From assembly GCF_001713475.1 (NCBI RefSeq), contig NZ_CP016499.1, positions 124,001 through 188,000 on the forward strand: DNA of 64,000 nt, read 5' to 3'. This stretch comes from Agrobacterium sp. RAC06 (GTDB taxonomy: Bacteria; Pseudomonadota; Alphaproteobacteria; Rhizobiales; Rhizobiaceae). The position numbers and the translations under genes are program-made. Below the pieces are notes generated by a model. The model ran no database searches. It was not told the origin of the DNA and saw only the letters and a program-made list of their open reading frames with translations. Numbering within the stretch: the stretch's first letter is position 1; the number at the start of each line of letters is the position of its first letter. This document shows positions 26,101-37,817 of the stretch, in pieces.

Positions 26101-26395
26101 GAGCGGTCCTGCGTCTAGGCCCGCATTGGTCTTCCGACCTTTTCTCCGTAGTGCAACGTGCCTCGAAGGCTGCGTTCAATAGAACGCGAAGGCTCAACGG
26201 GGGCGGGGCAGACAAGAGCTGCCGGGATTTCAATCACGACAAATTTGTCTGTTTACGGGCCGGGTAATGCAACCGATTATTGCCGTTTGCGACCGCTTGA
26301 AGGCGCCCTTGCTCGTCGTTGGGCAATTCCAACATGAGCGGTCGCGCTTTGATCCGATTGCCCTGTTTGAAATCGAGTAAAGCTGGAGACTTAGG
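26101..26395. other. Intergenic stretch before the excisionase-like gene
   Basis: No gene or clear signal seen. A 180-codon minus-strand frame covering part of it overlaps the recombination genes and looks non-coding. Confidence 0.35.
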
Positions 26396-26665
26396 ATGAA
26401 GACCCATGTTTCTCGTAGTTCAGATCCGCCTCTTCTGCGTTTCGCCGTTGGCAGGCTGGAAGCTTCTAAACTCCTTGATGTGTCGCCCGGCACTTTCGAC
26501 AATTGGGTTAGGCAGGGATTGATGCCAAAAGGGGTCAAGATTGGAAGTTTACGCCGCTGGGATGCTGGCCAGCTTCGGGCGTGCTGGTACGACCTTGTTG
26601 ATGCGCACCAGGAAGGAGACGTCGAAGATGACCTCGAAAACCCCTTCGACAAGACGGTTGGGTAG
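26396..26665 (+). CDS. Excisionase-like HTH protein (AlpA/MerR-type)
   Basis: An 89-residue DNA-binding protein. LEASKLLDVSPGTFDNWVRQ followed by GLMPKGVKIGSLRRWDAGQL is the short winged HTH of AlpA and phage excisionases, which steer excision by the neighbouring integrase. It overlaps the integrase start by 38 bp in another frame, so they are co-expressed. ATG 26396 lies after CTGGAGACTTAGG. Confidence 0.7.
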   Translation: MKTHVSRSSDPPLLRFAVGRLEASKLLDVSPGTFDNWVRQGLMPKGVKIGSLRRWDAGQLRACWYDLVDAHQEGDVEDDLENPFDKTVG

Positions 26666-27866
26666 AGCCAGCACGCCGTTTCGCTATTGCAATCGCGATG
26701 TCGACCGGTTTGGCAACGAGCGCTACTACGTCCGGATTCCAGGCTTGTCGAAATACCGGATGACGGCGCCATATCTCGATGAGCGAGGCAGCATTACGGT
26801 AGCCTTCGCTGAAGAGTATCATCGCGTTATTGCCGGCGATCGTGGCAGCAGGCCATTGCCTCCAAAGCGTGTTCAAGAGGGGACGGTTCTCTGGCTGGTG
26901 GAGACCTACTACCGGTCAAAGCTTTTCCAGACCTATTCGGCTGCGACGAAGAACGACAAGAAGAGTGTCCTTAACCGCTACTGCGCGCTTGTCGGAGACC
27001 TGCCGTTCAAGAAGATGCGGAAGTCGGACGTTGAGGCAAGCCAGATGAAGCGCAGTCAGACGCCTGGAGCCGCCGACAAACTCGTCAAGTATCTGAAGGC
27101 TTTGTTCAATTGGGCGATCAAGGAAGGTATCGCGACCTTCAACCCCGCGGAAGGCGTAACAAAAATTCATAAATCAGACGGTTTCCATTCGTGGAGCGAG
27201 ATCGAACTTGATCGGTTTCGCACCGTCTATCCACTTGGGACGACGGCGAGATTGGCATTCGAGCTGATGGTGAACCTCGGTGTCAGGCGATCGGACCTTG
27301 TAAAGCTTGGTTGGCGCAACCTGATTCGCGATCGCATCGAGTTCGTGCCGCAAAAGGGCGCGGGCAAATATGCGCAGTTTTTGAGCTTGCCGGTCACCGC
27401 AGAGCTCAACGATGCTTTGAATACCATCACTCATGACAAGCCGACCTTCCTGGTTACGGAATACGGCAAGCCGTTCATGTCCAACGGTTTCGGCAACAAG
27501 ATGCGCCAATGGTGCGATGAAGCCGGGCTACCGGAATGCTCGTCTCACGGACTTCGAAAAGCTTCGGCCACAATCCTTGCAGAAGCGGGCGCCACTGAAC
27601 ATCAGCTCATGGCCATTTTCGGCTGGTCCGATTCGAAGATGGCTCAGCACTACACGAAAACAGCGCAGTCGAAGCGCGTTATCGATGCTGGTTTTGAGCG
27701 GCGGAGAAGCTACGTGGCCCGGCGGAATGTCCCACTTTCGGCGGGTCGGGAATTCAGTGAGACAATACAAGGAGAAAATGATGCAAAAACAATGCTGGAA
27801 AGCAGAAGTGGTGGGCCCGGAGGGACTCGAACCCCCAACCAAGCGGTTATGAGCCGCCGGCTCTAA
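26628..27866 (+). CDS. Tyrosine recombinase / site-specific integrase
   Basis: Integrates and excises the element at the adjacent tRNA. The 412-residue protein has an N-terminal SAM-like core-binding domain (about 85-175) and a catalytic domain with Arg220 (NLGVRRSDLVKLGW), His307 and Arg310 (SSHGLRKASA), Trp333 in place of the second His (AIFGWSDSKM) and nucleophile Tyr342 (AQHYTKTAQ). ATG 26628 follows GGAAGGAG. The last about 20 residues (GPGGTRTPNQAVMSRRL) are encoded by the antisense strand of the tRNA gene, so the 3' end of int contains the attachment site. Confidence 0.9.
   Translation: MTSKTPSTRRLGRASTPFRYCNRDVDRFGNERYYVRIPGLSKYRMTAPYLDERGSITVAFAEEYHRVIAGDRGSRPLPPKRVQEGTVLWLVETYYRSKLFQTYSAATKNDKKSVLNRYCALVGDLPFKKMRKSDVEASQMKRSQTPGAADKLVKYLKALFNWAIKEGIATFNPAEGVTKIHKSDGFHSWSEIELDRFRTVYPLGTTARLAFELMVNLGVRRSDLVKLGWRNLIRDRIEFVPQKGAGKYAQFLSLPVTAELNDALNTITHDKPTFLVTEYGKPFMSNGFGNKMRQWCDEAGLPECSSHGLRKASATILAEAGATEHQLMAIFGWSDSKMAQHYTKTAQSKRVIDAGFERRRSYVARRNVPLSAGREFSETIQGENDAKTMLESRSGGPGGTRTPNQAVMSRRL
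27809..27866. other. Integration attachment site region (att) in the tRNA 3' half
   Basis: The overlap between int and the tRNA 3' end marks the junction of element and chromosome. Integrases of this type recombine at the tRNA 3' end or T arm. A second copy of the tRNA 3' segment was not found by eye to the left, so the other end is probably outside the window. Confidence 0.6.
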
Positions 27867-27884
27867 CCATTGAGCTACAGGCCC
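27809..27884 (-). tRNA. tRNA with CAU anticodon, probably tRNA-Ile2 (lysidine-modified)
   Basis: A 76-nt cloverleaf with encoded CCA (27809-27811). Acceptor GGGCCTG pairs with CGGGCCC; D arm GCTCAATGGTTAGAGC; anticodon stem GGCGG/CCGCT around loop CTCATAA, anticodon CAU; T arm GGGGG TTCGAGT CCCTC. The D-arm to variable-loop sequence closely resembles E. coli tRNA-Ile2 (GGCGACTCATAATCGCTTGG) rather than elongator tRNA-Met, so I favour Ile2; automatic tools would label it Met. Confidence 0.93.
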
Positions 27885-28077
27885 AGCCCGGCGTGATGCC
27901 GTCGGGCGGGTTATGGTCACCCCGCACCGGTCACGGGCTCTAACGCAATTTCAGGTATGCGACAAGCCTCTGCCGCATTGGCTTCACAATCACGCGTCAT
28001 CACAGATGTCGGAAGGGCATCTGTGCCGGGTGAGACGAAGAGGTCCGCCGGCGCTGCGGGACACAAGGAAACATTTC

Positions 28078-28821
28078 ATGCTGAAATTTACACGCGCGCT
28101 CGTCATGGCCACGGCTCTGTCGGGTTCGGTTCTCTCGAGCGGCTTTGTTGCCCAAGCCGTGGCTGCTGAGGGCGAGCGTCGCGAGGCGACGATCATGGTC
28201 TCGGGTGAGGGTGAGGCTGCGATCGCGCCCGATATGGCCGTCATTTCGCTTTCCGTCGTTCGCGACGCAGAGACTGCTGGCGAGGCGCTCTCGGCCAACA
28301 GTGCTGCCATGAGCGAGGTGCTGGCAGATCTCAAGGCGCAAGGGATTGCCGAGAAGGACCTGCAGACCACGGATTTCTCGATCCAGCCTAAATACAAGCA
28401 GGAAACCAGAACCGATGGCACCTACGAGGCGCCCGTGATCGTCGGCTATACCGTCAGCAACGGTTTGACCGTTCGGGTGCGTGACCTTGCCAAGCTCGGT
28501 GAGATCATCGATCGGTCGGTAAAGCTCGGCGTCAACCAGGGTGGCGGCATCACCTTCACCAATGATGATCCGGAGACGGCCATCGAGGCGGCGCGCAAGC
28601 AGGCGGTCGAGAAGGCCGCGGCAAAGGCGAAGACGCTGACGGAGGCCGCCGGCGTCAAGCTCGGCCGTGTCGTGGAGATCTCGGAGAATTTCGCCCGGCC
28701 GATGCCGCAGATGTATGCCGCAGCGCCGATGGCGAAGATGGCGGACGAGTCGGTGCCGATCGCATCCGGCGAAAACCTCTATACGGTGACCGTCAACGTC
28801 ACCTATGCGATCGAGCAGTAA
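28078..28821 (+). CDS. SIMPL-domain (DUF541) periplasmic protein
   Basis: A 247-residue exported protein of the SIMPL/DUF541 family (BP26/OMP28-like). Signal peptide MLKFTRALVMATALSGSVLS, cut near AVAAEG. The domain spans the mature protein: ATIMVSGEGEAAIAPDMAVI, KDLQTTDFSIQPKYKQE, and AARKQAVEKAAAKAKTLTEA. ATG 28078 follows AAGGA; a longer frame to 27913 would include the tRNA-flanking spacer. Homologues form periplasmic oligomers and influence oxidative-stress resistance in some species; the role here is not known. Confidence 0.88.
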   Translation: MLKFTRALVMATALSGSVLSSGFVAQAVAAEGERREATIMVSGEGEAAIAPDMAVISLSVVRDAETAGEALSANSAAMSEVLADLKAQGIAEKDLQTTDFSIQPKYKQETRTDGTYEAPVIVGYTVSNGLTVRVRDLAKLGEIIDRSVKLGVNQGGGITFTNDDPETAIEAARKQAVEKAAAKAKTLTEAAGVKLGRVVEISENFARPMPQMYAAAPMAKMADESVPIASGENLYTVTVNVTYAIEQ

Positions 28822-28849
28822 GCGCCAACGCTGTTGCGATAAATGAAAG

Positions 28850-28873
28850 AGGGCCGGTCTTCCGGCCCTTTTG
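28850..28873. terminator. Rho-independent terminator
   Basis: AGGGCCGG-TCTT-CCGGCCCT followed by TTTGT, 28 bp after the SIMPL gene stop. It lies between convergent genes and could serve both. Confidence 0.8.
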
Positions 28874-28895
28874 TCTTTGCTGCTTTCGCCGACGG

Positions 28896-30152
28896 TCAGA
28901 CGTCGAGCGTGTGTTCCGAAATCATCTTGGTCAGGCTGCCTTCTGCCGGGAAAAGCGGGATCAGGCAGGCCTGCAGGGCGTGGTAGATGTCGCCCTTGCC
29001 GGGGAAGAGGCTGTTGCACGGCTTGCCGTCCTCGGTCAGTTCCTCGTACCAACCGCCGAACTCGCGGTCGAGGCTGTTGCCGGCGATGTAGTTCCAGATC
29101 TTTCGGTAGCTCTCCTCGTGGAAGTCGCTTTCCTGATGCTGGTTGAGGAAGTGGGCAGCCGCTGCCCCTTCGCAGAGCGGCCACCAGAGCTTTGCGCGCT
29201 TGTCGGGGGCATTTTCCCAGTCGAGCGTATAGAAGAAGCCGCCCTTGTCCTTGTCCCAGCCGAGCGCCATGGACTGGAAGAACAGGCCGCGTGCCGCCTC
29301 CGGCATCCAGGCCTGTCGCTTGCCGCCGAGTACCCAGAGCTGCAGGATGAGGCGGGCCCATTCCAGCCAGTGGCCGGGCGTGGTGCCGGCCGGGCGGAAC
29401 ATTTCGTTCGGATGATAGTAGTTGCGGTCGACCACCCAGTTTTCATCGAAATGCTCAGCGACGCGGAAGGCTTCTTCGCGGGCGCGGCGGTTGATGATCA
29501 GGTCGGCGATGCGCTCGGCCTTTTCGAGGTAATGCCTCTCACCGGTCGCTTCAAATGCGGCCATCAGGCTTTCGGTCAGATGCATGTTGGAGTTCTGGCC
29601 GCGATAGCCGGGCACAGGTTGCCAATCGGCGGAAAATTCTTCCGCGATCGCGCCGTGCTCGTCTTCCCAGAATTTCTCGTCGATCACCTGGGTGATGTCC
29701 GCCAGCATGGCGTCGGCCAACGGATGGCCGGCGCATTTGGCCGAGGCGGCCGCGAGCAGGACGAAGGCGTGGCCGTAGCCTTGCTTCGTGTCGTCGGCGG
29801 CGCCTGTGTCATCAGCCTGCCAGAAGTAACCACCATTCTTTTCGTCGCGGTGGCGCTCCCAGAGATAACGCATGCCGTGATCGACGATGTCGGCCGAACC
29901 CGGCCGGCCGAGCAGGTGGCCGATGGCGTAACAATGCACCATGCGGGCGCTGGCATGGATGCCACGCGCGGGGTTGTCGAGGCTGAGCGGCTTGCCGTCG
30001 CGCGACAGGTCGTAGAAGCCGCCCTTTGGGTTGATGGCCGGGCCAGTGAAGAAACCGAAGAGCTCGTCGGCGCGTGCCAGCAGCCATCTGCGATGATAGG
30101 GGCGGGCGCTCCAGGGGGTGGACGGCAGCAGCTGTGATTGATTTTCCGACAT
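28896..30152 (-). CDS. AGE-family epimerase/isomerase (mannose isomerase-like)
   Basis: A cytoplasmic sugar isomerase of the N-acylglucosamine 2-epimerase superfamily, (alpha/alpha)6 barrel, 418 residues, the usual length. Recognised by ARMVHCYAIGHLLGRPGSAD, KQGYGHAFVLLAAASA, NSNMHLTESLMAAFEATG and PGHWLEWARLILQLW. The closest described functions are aldose-ketose isomerases such as YihS and Agrobacterium mannose isomerase; D-mannose/D-fructose interconversion is likely but not proven. Start at ATG 30152 (MSENQSQ) after GGGAGGAAG; the frame continues to 30254 but then enters the metH promoter. Confidence 0.85.
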   Translation of the reverse strand: MSENQSQLLPSTPWSARPYHRRWLLARADELFGFFTGPAINPKGGFYDLSRDGKPLSLDNPARGIHASARMVHCYAIGHLLGRPGSADIVDHGMRYLWERHRDEKNGGYFWQADDTGAADDTKQGYGHAFVLLAAASAKCAGHPLADAMLADITQVIDEKFWEDEHGAIAEEFSADWQPVPGYRGQNSNMHLTESLMAAFEATGERHYLEKAERIADLIINRRAREEAFRVAEHFDENWVVDRNYYHPNEMFRPAGTTPGHWLEWARLILQLWVLGGKRQAWMPEAARGLFFQSMALGWDKDKGGFFYTLDWENAPDKRAKLWWPLCEGAAAAHFLNQHQESDFHEESYRKIWNYIAGNSLDREFGGWYEELTEDGKPCNSLFPGKGDIYHALQACLIPLFPAEGSLTKMISEHTLDV

Positions 30153-30247
30153 TTCTTCCTCCCTGAAAGCAGCGTTGCAGCCTCTATAGCCGATCACCGA
30201 CGCCGCTTCCACCGCCTGGCCTTTGTCACGCACAAGTGGATCAATTG

Positions 30248-30270
30248 TTGACATAAAGATATCTTTATGT
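30248..30270 (+). promoter_or_regulatory. metH promoter region with a perfect 20-bp palindrome
   Basis: ACATAAAGATATCTTTATGT (30251-30270) is a perfect palindrome overlapping a TTGACA -35 element (30248-30253), 39 bp upstream of the metH ATG. Its placement implies repression. ArsR-type regulators of the SahR group control methionine-cycle genes in proteobacteria and are the natural candidates. Confidence 0.6.
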
Positions 30271-30309
30271 GATTTGGGCGTGTCGCATACGCAATAGGAG
30301 AGTTCGCAG

Positions 30310-34071
<3,762 letters not shown>

Positions 34072-34085
34072 TTGAGGGCGTCCGC

Positions 34086-34805
34086 TCAGATGTGGAAGGC
34101 TGGAGCGCGCAGAACGTTCAAGGGATTGAGATTGTCCATGGCATGAAGTGCGGATTGCATGACCTCTCTGGAGCTACCGGCAGTTCGCTCGTCGGTGGCC
34201 TGCAGGTCGTTCTCCCGGATGAGGTCCTCCAAGGACAGATCCAGTAGCGCCCATGCTTGGTAGATTGCCGAGCGGAAGGTATCGAGGGTGTCCTGGTCGC
34301 GCTCCGTCAGAGTAGCGATGGAGGCGTTTTCAACAGGCGATGCCGTTGACGGAAGCTCTGAACTCACAATGCCATTGGTGACGGCAGTGGAACCTGGATC
34401 TCTCTGTGCGGTCTCCATGCTGTCGCGAACGAGCTCGGTATAGTCTGTCGCTGCGTTTCCAAGCTCCTTCCCGATGGCCGCTGCACGTTGCGCCAGAAAG
34501 GCCGGCGAGACGGAGAACTGACGGAGGATCCGCATTTCCTCCTTAGCCCGATCGAGGCGGTCTTCCGCGATCTTGCGACGTGTCTCGGTCAGCGCTTCTT
34601 CCAGGCCGGAAAGCAGATTGTGATCAGGCTCGGAGCCTGTTGCGTGGACGGCAACCTCGCCCCCGCCGGTCTTCAGCCCTTGTGTCTGAACGCGATCCGT
34701 TTTTCTGGCTTCCAACCGGCTTGCCGAGGCACTTTCAATGCTGATCACCGGGGCGGCCTCACTCGATTTCCTCAACACGTTCGAAAATTCAAGCGAAGTA
34801 TGCAC
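34086..34805 (-). CDS. Hypothetical protein with a helical middle region
   Basis: I do not recognise it. The 239-residue product has no signal peptide or membrane helix. Residues about 65-120 (LEEALTETRRKIAEDRLDRA and on) look like a charged coiled coil; the flanks are rich in Ser, Thr and Ala and probably disordered. The start is uncertain: the frame opens at GTG 34805 with no clear ribosome site. It faces metH tail to tail, 14 bp apart. Codon use resembles its neighbours, so it is likely real. Confidence 0.5.
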   Translation of the reverse strand: MHTSLEFSNVLRKSSEAAPVISIESASASRLEARKTDRVQTQGLKTGGGEVAVHATGSEPDHNLLSGLEEALTETRRKIAEDRLDRAKEEMRILRQFSVSPAFLAQRAAAIGKELGNAATDYTELVRDSMETAQRDPGSTAVTNGIVSSELPSTASPVENASIATLTERDQDTLDTFRSAIYQAWALLDLSLEDLIRENDLQATDERTAGSSREVMQSALHAMDNLNPLNVLRAPAFHI

Positions 34806-34871
34806 GCAGAAGATTGATTTAGCTTTACCGTTAGTTGCCTGCGTGCGGCCGTCTCTTTGTGGCTGCGTCTT

Positions 34872-34895
34872 CTTCTCCTCGCTTGCGGGGAGAAG
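34872..34895. repeat. Rhizobial-type palindromic intergenic element
   Basis: CTTCTCCTCGC-TT-GCGGGGAGAAG hairpin, followed by GAGCCCGAAGGGTGAGGCGC and GCAACTCGTTGC. This combination is typical of short dispersed palindromic repeats in rhizobial genomes. It fills the gap between 34806 and 35008, where no gene is seen. Confidence 0.55.
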
Positions 34896-35008
34896 GAGCC
34901 CGAAGGGTGAGGCGCAACTCGTTGCGCCGGGGATGAAGGGCTCATCCTTTCCTTCACCTTCCTCACAAACCGATTCCGAATCAGGCGGTAAGTTATTGAG
35001 GCAGATTC

Positions 35009-35539
35009 CTAATTGCCTTCGCGCCTGCTGCCTTTAGCCTGCCTGAGAGCAAAGGCTTCTTTACGGCTGATATAGACGAGATTTCTCTCTTCAGTCCCGG
35101 ATGCCTGGGGGACCGCTCCAATCCTTTTCGCGACCGCGATGGAGGCGAGGTTCTCAGGGTGAATGACGTGGATTGCTTCGGTCCAGCCAAGTTCCTCAAA
35201 CGCCCAGATAAGGCAGGCTGTCGCAGCCTCCGTCGCATATCCTCTTCCCCAGACGGTGCGATGAAACGCCCATCCGATTTCTCGCCCGGGCCAGCCGGGC
35301 GGGTACCATGCACCAGCGCGACCGACCCATCGGCCAGACGCTTTCTCGATGACGGAGAAATTACTGTATCCTTGGATGCTCCAGGCACCTGCAAAGAGGC
35401 ACAGATTGCGCCAAGCTCCAGCCTCATCCTGCGGTCCGCCAATGAAACGCGTCACTTTCGGATCAGAGAGGAATGCTGTCCATGCCGAGCGATCCGAAGT
35501 GTTGGGCGGGCGCAGAAGAAGGCGTTCGGTTTCTATCAT
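35009..35539 (-). CDS. GNAT N-acetyltransferase (RimJ/RimL-like)
   Basis: A 176-residue Acetyltransf_3 protein. IETERLLLRPPNTSDRSAW opens the fold; the acetyl-CoA loop is WGRGYATEAA, preceded by REIGWAFHRTVWG; the closing strand is HPENLASIAVAKRIGA. Acceptor unknown (a protein N-terminus or small amine). ATG 35539 has AGGAGG upstream. Confidence 0.88.
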   Translation of the reverse strand: MIETERLLLRPPNTSDRSAWTAFLSDPKVTRFIGGPQDEAGAWRNLCLFAGAWSIQGYSNFSVIEKASGRWVGRAGAWYPPGWPGREIGWAFHRTVWGRGYATEAATACLIWAFEELGWTEAIHVIHPENLASIAVAKRIGAVPQASGTEERNLVYISRKEAFALRQAKGSRREGN

Positions 35540-35613
35540 GTGGCGCCTCCTCGTTCCGGCCCGGACGTGCGTTTAGCTTTCCTTTGTCACAACAGGATGA
35601 CCTTTCATTGCCT

Positions 35614-36483
35614 TTACGCGTCCAGCCTCAGCAGGATCGCCGTCGTGTCGTCGCTCTGCTTGTAACGCGGATATTTCAATCCGTCCGGGTCCACCTCACG
35701 CTCCATATGCCGCAGTTCTGACACCAGCGATTTCAGCCCGGCTGTCGCGGCGCGCTGGATGAGCGTGGCGGGGTCGTAGAGCTTGTAGAGAGCCACAAGA
35801 TCGGCGAGGCCGTCGGAGCAGAGGAGGGCGGTGGCGCCGCCGCCGTAAACGGGGACGTCGACCAGAGCGAGGTGATCGGCGGCTTCGGGGACCACGCCGA
35901 AGGTCCAGGTCGAGCCACTTGGCGTGTTCTGCAAGGCGCGACCACGACGCAGGTCTTCCAGCGTCTGCGGGTCGTCATTGGCGACCCCGGCCGCGCCGAT
36001 GCCGCCGAGGCGGGCGATGTGCTCTGCCGCCCGATGTTGCTCCCATTCATAGGCGCCTGGGATCGGGATGACGAAGTCGGATTGTCCGTTGTCATGCAGG
36101 ATGTACATGCAGCTGTCGCCGAGGCCGAACCACCGGAGGCCTGATGACGTTGCCTGCAGGGCGGTCAGGCTGCAGAGCGGCCAGGCGTAGCGCGGCTGGT
36201 CGCCAGCCATTGTCGTGAATGTATCACGCGCCTCTTCTGAGACCTCTCGCAGGACAGCTTTCGGATCGGCGCCGCCATCGAGGCGTTCAGCGAAGCGGAG
36301 TGCTGCGAATTCCGCGATCCAGGCGGCGTCCGAGCCGAAGCCATCCATGAACTGGCGGTCGCCAAGGCCTGTCGCGCCGTCGATGACGAAAGCGGCATGC
36401 CTGTTGTAGCCGAGGCGATCCTCGTTTGGTCTCGTGTCTTTGCCGGGGTCTGAAATGGTGTCGATGATGGAAATCTGTGGCAT
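35614..36483 (-). CDS. PP2C-family protein phosphatase
   Basis: A metal-dependent Ser/Thr phosphatase-like protein of 289 residues. PP2C motifs in order: PNEDRLG near 19, FVIDGATGLGDRQ near 32-44, WFGLGDSCMYIL, TALLCSDGLADLV and the final Asp in QSDDTTAILLRL. No membrane helix or sensor domain, so it is a stand-alone cytoplasmic enzyme; no partner kinase is nearby. ATG 36483 start. Confidence 0.85.
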   Translation of the reverse strand: MPQISIIDTISDPGKDTRPNEDRLGYNRHAAFVIDGATGLGDRQFMDGFGSDAAWIAEFAALRFAERLDGGADPKAVLREVSEEARDTFTTMAGDQPRYAWPLCSLTALQATSSGLRWFGLGDSCMYILHDNGQSDFVIPIPGAYEWEQHRAAEHIARLGGIGAAGVANDDPQTLEDLRRGRALQNTPSGSTWTFGVVPEAADHLALVDVPVYGGGATALLCSDGLADLVALYKLYDPATLIQRAATAGLKSLVSELRHMEREVDPDGLKYPRYKQSDDTTAILLRLDA

Positions 36484-36557
36484 GAAGGCCTCGCGCTGAA
36501 AACGTCGTGCCGGAGGTATCCGGCGCGTTTCGTGCCTAGCATGGCAGGAGGTTGGCG

Positions 36558-37715
36558 TCAGCCGCGGGCGGCGCGAAAGCGGCTCATGATCTCGGCGCGG
36601 GTCGGGTCCGTCATTGCGACGGCCAATCCGAATTCGAGCGGTGAAAGTCTCGCTTCATCCGGATAGATGATCTCGTCCGCGAGGATCTCTTCCGGCAGAA
36701 GCGCACGGACGCGTCGATCGGTTACCGTGCCGCCATGGACGATGTGCTCGCGGGCTGCGATCTCCGGGTCGAGCAGGTGGTTGATCAGGGCATGGGCGCC
36801 CGGCTTGTTATGTGCCTTGGCCGGGATCGCGTAATAGTCCGTCCAGATCTCGCCGCCATCGGTCGCGATGGAATAGGCGATCTCTGGCACATCTCGGTGC
36901 ATCTGCGAGGCGTCATTGCTCCAGCACATCGTCATCCAGGCCTCGCCGGTGCGCATGGCAGGCTGATAATCACTGTCGACCGCCAGCAGATGCGGCCTGA
37001 CCTCAATAAGCAGCTTTTCAGCGCTTTGCAGTTCAACGGGGTCAAGTGAGTTGAAGTTGTGGCCGAGGGCGACCAGAGCATTGCCGATGGCGGTCAGCTG
37101 GTAGTCATGCACGATGGTCCTGCCCGCAGCCTCCGTCATGGCGATATCGAAGAAATCGCGCCAGGTCTGCACCGGCTCAAGTTCACGGCTGTTGTAGGCA
37201 ATGCCAGTCGTACCGGCGTTCTTTGGTACGCCATAGATCGCGCCTGCCCGGACGCCGGGCTTCATGAAGCGGTCGGCATGCGCGGCCAGATCAAAATTCG
37301 GAAGGCGCCGGAGTTCAAGGGGCTCGAGCATGTCTCGTTGCACATAGGGTGCGATCGCATACTGGGTGGGTACGATGATGTCCCAGACCCTTCCTCTTTC
37401 AAGGGCCAGCAAGGTGCCCTCGTTGGAACCGATGATCGAAACGTCGACCTCGACGCCGTAGCGGGACGTGAAGTTCTCGAAGGTCGTGGGATCATGGTAG
37501 TTCGGCCAGGTCGCGAGCGAAACCTTCTTGCCGAGCGGCGAACCTTCCGACGTTGCCACGCTGGTCCTGCGGCTTCCTCCAATCACGAGGGCGGCCATTC
37601 CGAGCCCGGTGACAGCAAGAAAATGACGACGCGTGACGGAGCCACGTTTCAGCCGCATGAACTCTGCCATGAAACCCTTGGCGTCAATCTCCGTCGATGT
37701 CTTCCTGGCGGCCAT
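36558..37715 (-). CDS. Orphan PotD-type extracellular substrate-binding protein with Tat signal
   Basis: A periplasmic binding protein of the spermidine/putrescine class, 385 residues. A twin-arginine signal (SVTRRHFLAVTGLGMAALV) lies unusually far in, after about 27 residues. The mature part has VSLATWPNYHDPTTFENFTS, YAIAPYVQRDMLEPLEL, GVPKNAGTTGIAYNS and YYAIPAKAHNKPGAHALINH. No permease or ATPase gene adjoins it, so it either shares another transporter or acts as a sensor. Substrate not predicted. Confidence 0.82.
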   Translation of the reverse strand: MAARKTSTEIDAKGFMAEFMRLKRGSVTRRHFLAVTGLGMAALVIGGSRRTSVATSEGSPLGKKVSLATWPNYHDPTTFENFTSRYGVEVDVSIIGSNEGTLLALERGRVWDIIVPTQYAIAPYVQRDMLEPLELRRLPNFDLAAHADRFMKPGVRAGAIYGVPKNAGTTGIAYNSRELEPVQTWRDFFDIAMTEAAGRTIVHDYQLTAIGNALVALGHNFNSLDPVELQSAEKLLIEVRPHLLAVDSDYQPAMRTGEAWMTMCWSNDASQMHRDVPEIAYSIATDGGEIWTDYYAIPAKAHNKPGAHALINHLLDPEIAAREHIVHGGTVTDRRVRALLPEEILADEIIYPDEARLSPLEFGLAVAMTDPTRAEIMSRFRAARG

Positions 37716-37817
37716 GGCTGCTCTCGATCCGTTGCCGGTTTCGTGCCGCCGAATTTCACCACAAACGGGTTAACGCTATCACACCATAAGATGAAAACTG
37801 CCTGCGCGCCTGGGTTC

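Noticed and set aside
26230..26772. 180-codon minus-strand frame over the excisionase-like gene
   Set aside because: Antisense to two supported recombination genes; Ser- and Arg-rich translation without a domain.
6118..27808. Second att copy (repeat of the tRNA 3' end)
   Set aside because: Reading for the tRNA T-arm and acceptor sequence gave no second match within the window.
27809..27884. Elongator or initiator tRNA-Met
   Set aside because: The anticodon is CAU, but the arms resemble tRNA-Ile2 much more than tRNA-Met; initiator features are absent.
30153..30309. SAM riboswitch upstream of metH
   Set aside because: No conserved SAM-I or SAM-II core is visible; the leader is short and dominated by the palindrome.
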